A stretch of 64,000 bases of DNA. It comes from JANXSS01 sp040385645. GTDB taxonomy: Bacteria > Pseudomonadota > Gammaproteobacteria > Burkholderiales > Burkholderiaceae_D. Position numbers and translations under genes: made by a program. This document shows positions 18,093 through 27,300 of the stretch, piece by piece (positions within the stretch are counted from its first letter, which is position 1; each line of letters starts with the position of its first letter). The stretch spans positions 1 to 64,000 of the forward strand of contig JAZKGZ010000006.1 of the NCBI GenBank assembly GCA_040385645.1, written 5' to 3'. The notes under the pieces are model-generated. The model saw only the letters and a list, made by a program, of their open reading frames with translations, searched no databases and was not told where the DNA came from.

Positions 18093-19754
18093 TTAAAAAT
18101 TCTGGCGTGGCACAATAATTTCAACATCCGGCAGTCCGGCTTTTAACAAATCCCAGAACCGATCGTCCTGACCCACATTGGAGAGGTGAAGACGTTCTAG
18201 TTGACGCAGTTGAGCCAGCATAGGAATGCAAGCAGCAGAAAAGTGGTTCTGCCGTATATTCAGCTCGGCAAGTTGCGGCAAGGCCGCCAGTTCCAGAAGG
18301 TCTTTTTCATCAACACCGGTATATTGCAAATCCAAATACGTCAATGTCTTGAGGTTACTCAGCGCTTTCCCTACCTCTACATTTTCCAGGTTGGCCGACG
18401 CCAGGCTCAACCTGGTTAACTTTGGCATCCCGGTAGCAAGCTGGGCCAGTGCTGCAGTATCCAACTCGTTACCGCGCAGATCCAGTGAGGTCAGCCTCGA
18501 AAATCTCTCCGTCAATACATCAGCCATTTCCCCGGTCATCCTGCCGTTGTCGCCAATGCTTAAGGCAGTCAAAGCAGGCAACTGTTTTTCAAGGATGGCA
18601 ACGCCAGCACTCGTCAAAAGGCAGCCTGAGATATGCAGTGTGGTCAGTCGAGGCAAGTCGAGGTCGCTCACATCACTATCATTGAACCAGTTGCCTGAGA
18701 TGTCCAGCTCCGTCAGGGTGCTGTCTTTGAATGTTTGCGATAACACCGCGAGGGCACCTGGAAACTTACAAACGCCGCCCTTTAAACTTAAAGTTTTCAG
18801 TTTGGTCGAGCTGCCAAGTGCTCTAACGCTTTCCTCGTCGAGTTTTTTATGGGGAAAAATGGCAAGCGTTTCAAGGTTCGTTAATTTAGCCAACTCCTTC
18901 AGCCCAGTGTTCGCGATAGGGCTGGCGCATATTTCAAGATGCGTCAAACTGGTCAATTTTGCCAAAGCTGCCAACTCGCTGTCGTCTAAAGGAGAGGCTT
19001 TAAGATTCAAAGAGAAATGCGCTAAGCCAGGGTTGCGCTGTTGTATTTCTCTCAAGAATTTAAACACCGCGAATTTATACTTCATGACTTGATAGGAATT
19101 CGCTTCTGCCTTGAACAGTGACGGCGCGCTTCCAGCGGCGGGCATGTCAATTTCCAGTGTGCGAAAATCTGTCTTCTCTGCGAGCGCTTTGAGCAAAAGA
19201 CCGTGTCTGCGGACGATACTTTTACTGGCCCACGGTAGCGGTTTGCTCAGATCAATAGCAACATCGGTTTTATTTTCGAGCACTTGTTGAAGTGCTTTTT
19301 CAAATGCGGCATCGTCTGGCAGAGTTGTGAAATCCCGCAGTAGACGGCGCACGGTATTTTTCATCATCGAGCGTGCGACATCGGCGTGTGGTGTCTCCTG
19401 CAGAATTTCATCGGTCAACGTTCTGAAAGAGGCGTTGACGTTACGTATTTGCGCCAGATTCCGTGCGCTTCGTTCCCGATTTCGCGTGGCTCCTGCCAGC
19501 CCAACAGCGGCTTTTAATACATTGCGTTGCAGTTCGACAGGAAGGTCGACAAAGGCTGACCCGGTCTCCGGCGTTGTGGCGGCCGGCGGCTGTCGGACTG
19601 CTTGCAACCCCCGCTCCTCCAACGATCGCGGTGGGGGCGACGACCGCGCGCAGTGCGCCGACGATGCAGTTGCCTCGCTCTTTGCGAGTGCCGATGCAGA
19701 CTCGAGCTGAGAAACAGCGGCGGCTGCAGAAGCTGCCTTAGGGGTCGGCTTCAT
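18093..19754 (-). CDS. F-box-like/LRR protein, candidate secreted effector (copy 4)
   Basis: 553 residues. The N-terminus MKPTPKAASAA is alanine- and serine-rich, then RSLEERGLQAVRQ, the diverged equivalent of the LSLQEAM motif; an F-box-like FVDLPVELQRNVL ... LAQIRNVNASFRTL at about 68-118; the family linker (PHADVAR, PDDAAFEKAL, LAEKTDFRT); and LRRs such as LTSLDLRGNELD ending in LPDVEIIVP. More diverged from copies 1 and 2 than they are from each other. The same function is inferred from architecture; nothing shows expression or secretion directly. Confidence 0.78.
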   Translation of the reverse strand: MKPTPKAASAAAAVSQLESASALAKSEATASSAHCARSSPPPRSLEERGLQAVRQPPAATTPETGSAFVDLPVELQRNVLKAAVGLAGATRNRERSARNLAQIRNVNASFRTLTDEILQETPHADVARSMMKNTVRRLLRDFTTLPDDAAFEKALQQVLENKTDVAIDLSKPLPWASKSIVRRHGLLLKALAEKTDFRTLEIDMPAAGSAPSLFKAEANSYQVMKYKFAVFKFLREIQQRNPGLAHFSLNLKASPLDDSELAALAKLTSLTHLEICASPIANTGLKELAKLTNLETLAIFPHKKLDEESVRALGSSTKLKTLSLKGGVCKFPGALAVLSQTFKDSTLTELDISGNWFNDSDVSDLDLPRLTTLHISGCLLTSAGVAILEKQLPALTALSIGDNGRMTGEMADVLTERFSRLTSLDLRGNELDTAALAQLATGMPKLTRLSLASANLENVEVGKALSNLKTLTYLDLQYTGVDEKDLLELAALPQLAELNIRQNHFSAACIPMLAQLRQLERLHLSNVGQDDRFWDLLKAGLPDVEIIVPRQNF

Positions 19755-19769
19755 GACTGTTTTCTAATT

Positions 19770-21326
19770 TTAGTAATCAAGAACTTCCGGGCGAATGATT
19801 TCAACATCCGGCAATGCCGCCGCCAGAGTTTTCAGATCTTGTTCGGAAAAATGGTAGGTAGAAAGTTGCAATCGCTTCAATTGTTTCAGGCGCGCCAGTG
19901 ATTGAACGCAGGCAAGCGTCAAGCGATTTCCGCCAATGTTTAATTCAGTAAGCATGGGCATGGTTGCCAGCTTTGCTACATGCGTATCGTTTAACGACGT
20001 ATTATATAAATCAAGGCTGACTAGCTTTTTAAAGCCAGCAAAGCTGATTTCATTCCACTCTAGACGGTCGTTCGAACCCAGATTCAGGGAGCGCAATTCG
20101 GGAAATTTCCTTGCCAGCGCCTCTATACCGTTAGCAGTTAACGCCTCATTATTGGAAATATCGAGTGTTGTTAGCTGCGGCAGTTCGAAGTCTGTAATTT
20201 GCTCATCTAAGATTTCGCAGTCTGAAACACGCAATGTGATCAAAGCAGAATTTTTGAACGTTGTAGACAATTCGCCCAGGCCGCCGAGAGCGCGAAAATT
20301 GACCCCTTCAATATCGAAAGATTTTAATTTGACCAGCGTGGAAAGCGCCCTGATGTCATCTTTGCCAATGCTTGCGCTGCGGGTGGAAAAAAATAACGAT
20401 TCGAGGTTGGTCAATGCACCTAATCGTGCCAAACCCGTGCCACTAATCTTGCTTCTTCGTACATCAAGGCTGGTCAAGTGAGTCAGTTTTGCTAGGGATG
20501 TTGCATCATCGTCATTGAGTCGATTGTTCGACATATTCAGATGGAAATGTTGAAGCCCTGGATTTTTTTGTTGCACGCTCTCCAGTGATTCCCATATATT
20601 TAAATGCTCAAAAAGGTTTAGTTCACCCTGGTTTTTGCATTCCGGCACCTTCACATCTAACGACCGGATGTCAGTTTTTTCTGTTACGGCGTCCCATACC
20701 ATCTTGCATCTGGCGGTATTTTTGCGAAACCGTTCCTTAACAAAATTGTCTAATCCTTCTTCAAGATCATAGTTTTCCTCTTCATGGAGATTTCCGCGGG
20801 CCGCAGTGGCAGTGATCGCCATGATCATGGGGATCAAATGAATACCTACATCGAATTTGTTTTCTAAGACCTTGCGAACAGCATTCTTGAATACGCCGTC
20901 ATCCGGCTGGTCTTGATGACTTTCGACAAGATGAGTGAGTGCATTTTCGACAGCCATGCGTGCTTTTTCTGGGTGCTGATCTTCGCGCATTACCTGCTTG
21001 ATCGAGGCATTACTTTCAATGCCACCTTCGTGGGGCACGTTTTGAACGGGTGCGTGCACCACACCGTGATGCAGTTCCGCAGGTAAATTGTCGAAGGGAA
21101 GCTTTTGTCGCTCTGCAGCTGGCGCATCGATTTGCGGCGGCTGGCGCAAATTATGTTGTTGCATCGCTTCGCGCAGGGCTCGTTTTTCCACGGTTCGGGG
21201 TGTCTCATTCAAGATGGGTGCGGCAGCAGCTAATGCGCTGTCGTCTGGAGCAGGCGAAGAAAATGTCGGCGCCGCTTGAAACAGTGCCGAGGGCGCTGAA
21301 ACCGGTTTTTTAAAATTAGTCACCAT
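19770..21326 (-). CDS. LRR protein with degenerate F-box, candidate effector (copy 5)
   Basis: 518 residues. N-terminus MVTNFKKPVSAPS, then the motif RALREAMQQHNL (49-60) and FDNLPAELHHGVV, the first helix of the F-box. The second helix (LAxLRxV in the paralogues) is replaced by an unrelated stretch, so SKP1 binding may be lost. The linker (QHPEKAR, QPDDGVFKNAV) and the LRR domain are retained, capped by LPDVEIIRP. It is the most upstream gene of the array; its 195-bp upstream region shared with the divergent methyltransferase gene should hold the promoter, although no clear one was found. Confidence 0.76.
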   Translation of the reverse strand: MVTNFKKPVSAPSALFQAAPTFSSPAPDDSALAAAAPILNETPRTVEKRALREAMQQHNLRQPPQIDAPAAERQKLPFDNLPAELHHGVVHAPVQNVPHEGGIESNASIKQVMREDQHPEKARMAVENALTHLVESHQDQPDDGVFKNAVRKVLENKFDVGIHLIPMIMAITATAARGNLHEEENYDLEEGLDNFVKERFRKNTARCKMVWDAVTEKTDIRSLDVKVPECKNQGELNLFEHLNIWESLESVQQKNPGLQHFHLNMSNNRLNDDDATSLAKLTHLTSLDVRRSKISGTGLARLGALTNLESLFFSTRSASIGKDDIRALSTLVKLKSFDIEGVNFRALGGLGELSTTFKNSALITLRVSDCEILDEQITDFELPQLTTLDISNNEALTANGIEALARKFPELRSLNLGSNDRLEWNEISFAGFKKLVSLDLYNTSLNDTHVAKLATMPMLTELNIGGNRLTLACVQSLARLKQLKRLQLSTYHFSEQDLKTLAAALPDVEIIRPEVLDY

Positions 21327-21520
21327 AATTTACTCTCTAGGTTCGAATCGAAGTGCCGCATTAATTTGGAAAAAGCGATGTAACCGGCACTATACAATGC
21401 CATTTTGATAACAAACTTTCAAATCTCTCCTACCAGCTTCTTCGCTCAAGTTTGGGCCGTATTTACCAGGTTGGGAGCGGTAAAATCGCATTTCCTTTTT
21501 CTTCCAGTGTCGAGCCCCCC

Positions 21521-22291
21521 ATGACCGAACCTTATTTAACGACCGGCGAGCAAGTCCGCGCGCCGCATGCGCCGCTCACCAGTTATTACGAGTCCGAAGC
21601 GAAGCGCTCCAGCTGGGTGCAGTCGATGTTCGATCAGACCGCATCGGATTACGACCGCATCGAATTGCTGCTTGGCTTCGGTTCCGGATCCTGGTACCGC
21701 CGTCAGGCACTTTTGCGTGCGGGGCTGGCACCGGGAATGCGGGTGGCCGATGTGGGTGTGGGAACCGGGCTGGTGGCCAAGCAGATTGCCACAGTGGTGA
21801 ACGATCCCACCTTGGTGACCGGCATCGACCCCAGCCCGGGTATGCTGCGTAATGCCCGGGTGCCGGCCGGCGTGCGGCTGGTGGAAGGAACGGCTGAATC
21901 GATACCTTTGCCCGATGCGCAAGTTGATTTTCTCAGCATGGGTTACGCACTGCGCCATATCGGCGACCTTTCAGCAGCAACCATGGAGTTTCATCGGGTA
22001 CTCAAACCGGGCGGGCGATTGTGCATTCTTGAAATTACTTGTCCGGAAAATCGTGTATTCAAAGGGTTATTGAAAACGTATTTGCGCGGCGTGGTGCCGT
22101 TACTGGCAAAGATGGCAGCGCGCAACAGCGGTACGTCCGAACTGTGGCGCTACTATTGGGACACCATCGAGGGATGCGTGTCGCCGGTGCAAGTGATGCG
22201 CACCATCGAGCAGGCCGGGTTCATCGATGTCAGGCGGCACTGCGAACTTGGGATGTTTTCGGAATACACCGCCACCAAACTGGCCAATTAA
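21521..22291 (+). CDS. class I SAM-dependent methyltransferase (UbiE-like)
   Basis: 256 residues from the ATG at 21521; the frame is open 23 codons further upstream but the ATG gives a family-like N-terminus. Motif I is RVADVGVGTGLVA, followed by an acidic strand end (GIDPSPGMLRNA) and a post-I LPDAQVDFLSMGYALRHI typical of the UbiE/Coq5-like group. The substrate cannot be told from sequence; the true ubiE is elsewhere in the window (29295). It lies between the F-box/LRR array and the Smr-domain gene, which starts 10 bp downstream on the same strand and may share its transcript. Confidence 0.85.
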   Translation: MTEPYLTTGEQVRAPHAPLTSYYESEAKRSSWVQSMFDQTASDYDRIELLLGFGSGSWYRRQALLRAGLAPGMRVADVGVGTGLVAKQIATVVNDPTLVTGIDPSPGMLRNARVPAGVRLVEGTAESIPLPDAQVDFLSMGYALRHIGDLSAATMEFHRVLKPGGRLCILEITCPENRVFKGLLKTYLRGVVPLLAKMAARNSGTSELWRYYWDTIEGCVSPVQVMRTIEQAGFIDVRRHCELGMFSEYTATKLAN

Positions 22292-22301
22292 GTGAAAGCA
22301 A

Positions 22302-24149
22302 TTGCAAAAAACACGTTTCCAGAGCAAGCCTCCCGCACGCAGCGAAATCGATCGGCAAAATGACGCCGATCAGGCTGCAACGGATGCTGCCATGCAAAGG
22401 CATTCATTAGGGCCGGAAGCCAATGCAAATCAGCAGAGGCTTCAACCACTGCGTGCATATCTTCCTCGGCCGGGTTGGGTGCCTGCCGCACCTGTCTACC
22501 CCGGTTCGGGTCTGCCGAATCCAGCCTTCGCACATGTCGGAAACTATCTGCTGGTGCCTGGTTATGTAGTGGTTGCGCCGCTACCGTTGCTCGCGCCACC
22601 GTTGATTTCAACGTCAGGATTGACGGCGTATGGCTACTTGCCCGTTCCTCAGCCTTCACCTAGCGCGCCTTATCTGCAGCCCCGCGTTGCACGGCGATCG
22701 TTCACCCAGGTTAGGGCGCGGCAGTTAAACGTTCCGCACACCTGGGAGAACCTCGATTGCAGGCTCAATGAGTTCCCGATCGGCATCACGCTCAAAGCGT
22801 TGTCGCAATTTGTCAATCGCCCTCCTGGGTCGACAGCAACGCTCGACATTCTTGATCGTCTGAGCCGCCGCCTGCCGGAACTGGTGCAGGAAACTGAAAA
22901 AGTTGCCGTTCATGAAATCGATTCGGATATCTTCATGGCGTTTTCAGAGGGATTTCGTCACTACAATCATCATCGCGGCGTGACGGACGACACTATCGGC
23001 AACCTTACGAAGGGTGTCACGCATTGGCTGCAACACCGATCACTAAAGCTTTCATCGCAGGCAATCAGCACGCTGCTTTTTAATCTGCAACATCTTCGTG
23101 ATGTGCCTGCAACTCCGGCAATGCTTAAAGCGCTAACGCGGCATATCGAGTGCGCCCAGCAATTCAATGCACCGCAAATCAGCCGTGCTCTGTTCGGGTT
23201 GAGACGCATTGGCGAGAGTCCGCAGGCCCTTGGTGTACTGGCTGCATTGGCGACTCATGTGGAGCGGCTGAAGCAATGCGCCTACCCGCTAACGCCAATG
23301 GCCATTGGCAATGCCCTTCAAGGACTGTCAAGCATGACTAGCAAGCCTGAGGTGCAACGCATCCTGGCGGCTTTCACACCGCACATTCGAGAGGTCCGGA
23401 AATTCGAGGTACAGTATTTAAACAAAACCTTCCAAGGTTTACAGGGCCTGGTCAATAGCGTGGAGGCCGAAGAGTTGTTAAGCGCTTTGGCACCGCATAT
23501 TGAGCGCCTTCCCACTATCGATGCACGGATTTTTCATTCGGCGTTGTGCGGTTTGCAGTGCATGGACGACAGTCCGGCCTGCAAAAAAATAGTGAAAGCG
23601 CTGCAGCAAAGGCTTATCAATGTGGACAAGAAAGTGTTTACGGACAGTTTTACCGATCTCCGCATGCTGCAATTATGCTTGCCAGAGGCGATCCACAATC
23701 TGCGCCGTCGTTTGAACACTGACGAAGCCGTCCAACTGGTGCATACCTTGGCCGAGTTGCTGGATTACCCGCACAAGCCCAGCCGGGACATCCTTGCCGA
23801 CCCATGGAGTCGGCAGGAGTGGCTGTTGCAAATGACGTTGAATAAGCCACATTCGCCAAACGATAAAAATTTTTCCGTCGATGAAATTGATTTGCATGGT
23901 TACAGCCATTCGCTGGCCGAAGGAATATGTCGCCATGGTTTCAGGATATTTAAACATCAACCGTCGCCGGACACATTGATAATAATTTTCGGTAATTCGA
24001 GACACAAAGCGGGTAACGCGCAAAAAATGCAGGCGATTGTGGCGCAGGTGGTGGCTTCCTTCCATGGCGAGGTGCAATGGCAAGCGGGGCGCGTTGTTTT
24101 ATCTCGGACGCTAACGTATCCGTTGCCCCAAGGTCAAAAGCCTGGATGA
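22302..24149 (+). CDS. helical-repeat (OPR/PPR-like) protein with C-terminal Smr domain, candidate effector
   Basis: 615 residues from a TTG at 22302 (alternative ATG at 22392). Order of parts: an N-terminus with DAAMQRHSLG (28-37), matching the AMQRH motif of the F-box/LRR proteins; a Pro/Tyr-rich segment (about 45-125); a helical solenoid of roughly 38-residue repeats at about 225-455 (each with an ISxALxGLxxM-like helix and an LxALxxHIE-like helix); and an Smr domain at about 527-605 (EIDLHGYSHSLAE ... IIFGNSRHKAGN). Solenoid plus Smr resembles organellar PPR-SMR RNA-binding nucleases of eukaryotes. RNA binding or cleavage is inference; the usual G-x-G-x-H of Smr reads GNSRH here. No signal peptide. 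Confidence 0.72.
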   Translation: MQKTRFQSKPPARSEIDRQNDADQAATDAAMQRHSLGPEANANQQRLQPLRAYLPRPGWVPAAPVYPGSGLPNPAFAHVGNYLLVPGYVVVAPLPLLAPPLISTSGLTAYGYLPVPQPSPSAPYLQPRVARRSFTQVRARQLNVPHTWENLDCRLNEFPIGITLKALSQFVNRPPGSTATLDILDRLSRRLPELVQETEKVAVHEIDSDIFMAFSEGFRHYNHHRGVTDDTIGNLTKGVTHWLQHRSLKLSSQAISTLLFNLQHLRDVPATPAMLKALTRHIECAQQFNAPQISRALFGLRRIGESPQALGVLAALATHVERLKQCAYPLTPMAIGNALQGLSSMTSKPEVQRILAAFTPHIREVRKFEVQYLNKTFQGLQGLVNSVEAEELLSALAPHIERLPTIDARIFHSALCGLQCMDDSPACKKIVKALQQRLINVDKKVFTDSFTDLRMLQLCLPEAIHNLRRRLNTDEAVQLVHTLAELLDYPHKPSRDILADPWSRQEWLLQMTLNKPHSPNDKNFSVDEIDLHGYSHSLAEGICRHGFRIFKHQPSPDTLIIIFGNSRHKAGNAQKMQAIVAQVVASFHGEVQWQAGRVVLSRTLTYPLPQGQKPG

Positions 24150-24315
24150 AAAATTTTTTGCCGCTTAATGAACATCAAAAATTAACAATTCAACTTGCCA
24201 TTTTTCACAGATTTATTGCTTGGATCGCCAATTCGCCCGGTTAAGAGCCAGGTGCCATCGCATATTGTCTCGTTAAGATAGAATGTTCCTTTAGCGTCAT
24301 TCCCTTCCCAACCTG

Positions 24316-27300
24316 ATGAACGCACCTGTACAGATTCAAGCTTTGCTCGCCGAAACACCGAGTGGCGATGCTGCCAGCCGGCTGCGTGAAATTCCCTATA
24401 ACTACACCTCGTTTTCCGACCGGGAAATCGTCATTCGGTTGCTCGGCGAAGATGCTTGGCAACTGCTGGACACATTGCGCGGTGCCCGCCAGACCGGGCG
24501 CTCGGCGCGCATGCTCTACGAAGTGCTGGGCGATATCTGGGTGGTGCAGCGTAATCCCTACCTGCAGGACGACATGCTCGACAACCCCAAACGTCGGGGG
24601 GAGTTGGTCGAGGCGTTGAATCACCGGCTGGCCGAAGTCGACAAGCGGCGTGTCTCGACCGAACTGGCCGAAATCGGCGATGCGGATGCCGTGCGTCGCA
24701 GCGCCAGCGTCGGTGCGCTGCTGGCAGCCGCCCGCAAGGCCGTGACGGCGTTTGCCGAGGAATTTCGCAGCACCTACGACTTGCGCAAGCGCACGCTGCG
24801 CGTGCTGGGTCGCCATACCGAAAAAGACAATATCAAGTTCGATGGCTTGTCACGCGTATCGCATGTGACGGATGCCACCGACTGGCGCGTCGAATATCCC
24901 TTCGTGGTTTTGACGCCGGACACCGAGGACGAGATGGCCGGGCTGGTCAAGGGTTGCATCCAACTCGGCCTTACAATCATTCCGCGTGGCGGCGGCACTG
25001 GCTACACCGGCGGCGCCATTCCTCTGACGCCGATGTCGGCCGTCATTAATACCGAAAAGCTCGAAGGCCTGGGCCCGGTTGAAATGACGCGCCTGCCCGG
25101 CGTGGACCGTGATTACGCCACCATTTATTCCGGTGCGGGCGTGGTGACCAAGCGCGTCTCGGATGCGGCGGAAAAAGCCGGCTTCGTCTTTGCCGTCGAT
25201 CCCACTTCCGCTGAAGCTTCCTGCATCGGCGGAAATGTCGCCATGAATGCTGGCGGCAAGAAAGCAGTGTTGTGGGGCACGGCGCTGGATAACTTGGCTA
25301 GTTGGAGAATGGTGGATCCGAACGGCGACTGGCTCGAAGTCACCCGCCTGGAGCACAACCTCGGCAAGATTCACGATGCGCCGGTAGCGAAATTCCTGCT
25401 CGAATGGCGCCATCCGGTGGAAAAAGGCAAGGATGGCAGCCGGCTTGGCGAAGTGTTCAAAACCGAACAGCTCGATATCGTCGGCCGAACCTTCCGCAAG
25501 GAAGGTTTGGGCAAAGATGTAACAGACAAATTCCTGTCCGGCTTGCCGGGTATTCAGAAGGAAGGGTGTGACGGCCTGATCACGTCGGCACGCTGGATTC
25601 TGCACAAGATGCCGAAGCACACCCGGACAGTCTGCCTGGAGTTTTTCGGGCAGGCACGCGATGCGATTCCTTCGATTGTCGAAATCAAGGATTATCTGGA
25701 TGCCGAAACCAAAAAAGGCGGCGCGATCCTGGCCGGGCTGGAGCACCTCGACGAGCGCTATCTGCGTGCCGTCGGCTATGCGACGAAATCCAAGCGGGGC
25801 GTCATTCCCAAGATGGCGCTCTTCGGCGATATCGTCGGCGACGACGAAACCGCTGTCGCGCAGGCTGCCTCCGAAGTGGTGCGTATCGCCAATACCCGCG
25901 TCGGCGAAGGTTTCATCGCCGTCAGCCCCGAGGCACGCAAGAAATTCTGGCTCGACCGCGCTCGCACGGCAGCCATCGCCAGGCACACCAACGCCTTCAA
26001 AATCAACGAAGACGTCGTCATTCCCTTGAATCGCATGGGGGAATATACCGACGGTATCGAGCGCATCAATATCGATCTGTCGATTCGCAACAAGCTGCAA
26101 CTGATCGAGGAACTGCAGGCGTTTTTTGCCAAAGGTAGTCTGCCGCTTGGCAAAAACGAGGATGCCGAAGCCGATGATATTCCAGCCGCCGAAATGCTGG
26201 AGGACCGGGTGCAGCAGGCCGACGCACTATTGCGCGATATCGCTGCCCGCTGGACGTACTTGCTCACGCATATGGACACCCCTCTGCACGAGGCCAAAGC
26301 CGATTTGCTGGTGCTCGGCCTAGACAAATTCGCTGCCGAATTCGACGCCCGGCTGGAACGCCAGCCGAATGCCACGGTTTTCGATCTGACCCAGGACCGC
26401 ACCTTGCGCATTTCTTGGAAAGCCGATGTGCGGGCCGGCTTGCGGCAAATATTTGCCGGCGGTGCTTTCAAGCTGATCCTGGAAGAGTGCGCTGCGATTC
26501 ATAAGCGGGTGCTGCGCGGACGGGTATTCGTCGCCCTGCACATGCATGCTGGCGACGGCAACGTCCATACCAACATACCGGTCAATTCCGATCATTACCA
26601 GATGCTGCAGGATGCGCATGCAGCGGTGGTGCGCATCATGCATCTGGCGCGTTCGCTCGACGGCGTGATTTCCGGCGAGCATGGCATCGGTATCACCAAG
26701 CTGGAATTTCTGACCGAAGCGGAGATCGGCGACTTTCGCGCCTACAAGCAACGCATCGATCCGGAAGGGCGCTTCAACAAGGGCAAGCTGCAGAATTTGC
26801 CTGGCTTGAATGCCGATTTGCGCAACGCCTACACGCCATCGTTCGGCTTGATGGGGCATGAGTCGTTGATTATGCAGCAGAGCGACATCGGGGCAATCGC
26901 CAACAGCGTCAAGGATTGCCTACGCTGCGGCAAGTGCAAGCCAGTCTGCGCCACCCACGTGCCGCGCGCCAATCTGCTGTATTCGCCGCGTAACAAAATC
27001 CTCGCGACCTCGTTGCTGGTCGAAGCGTTTCTATATGAAGAGCAGACCCGCCGTGGTGTATCGATCAAGCATTGGGAAGAGTTCGAGGATGTGGCCGACC
27101 ATTGCACGGTCTGTCATAAGTGCCTGACGCCTTGCCCAGTCGATATCGACTTCGGCGAAGTGTCGATGAACATGCGCAACCTCTTGCGCAAGATGAAAAA
27201 GAAGTCGTTCAACCCAGGCACCAGCGCGGCGATGTTCTTTCTTAATGCAAAAGACCCGGCGACCATCAATGCCACGCGGCAGGTGATGATGGGCTGGGGT

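Noticed and set aside
18226..19092. 288-codon plus-strand open frame inside an LRR gene
   Set aside because: Periodic LRR coding on the other strand produces long open antisense frames; the Ser/Leu-rich translation is a mirror of the repeats.
14128..21326. CRISPR-like array suggested by regular repeats in the region
   Set aside because: The periodicity is protein-level LRR coding with varying DNA, without direct DNA repeats or spacers.
24850..26100. 416-codon open frame on the minus strand inside the FAD-linked oxidase gene
   Set aside because: Fully antisense to a well-supported gene; the frame is open because of the strong codon bias of the coding strand, and its translation has no recognisable motif.
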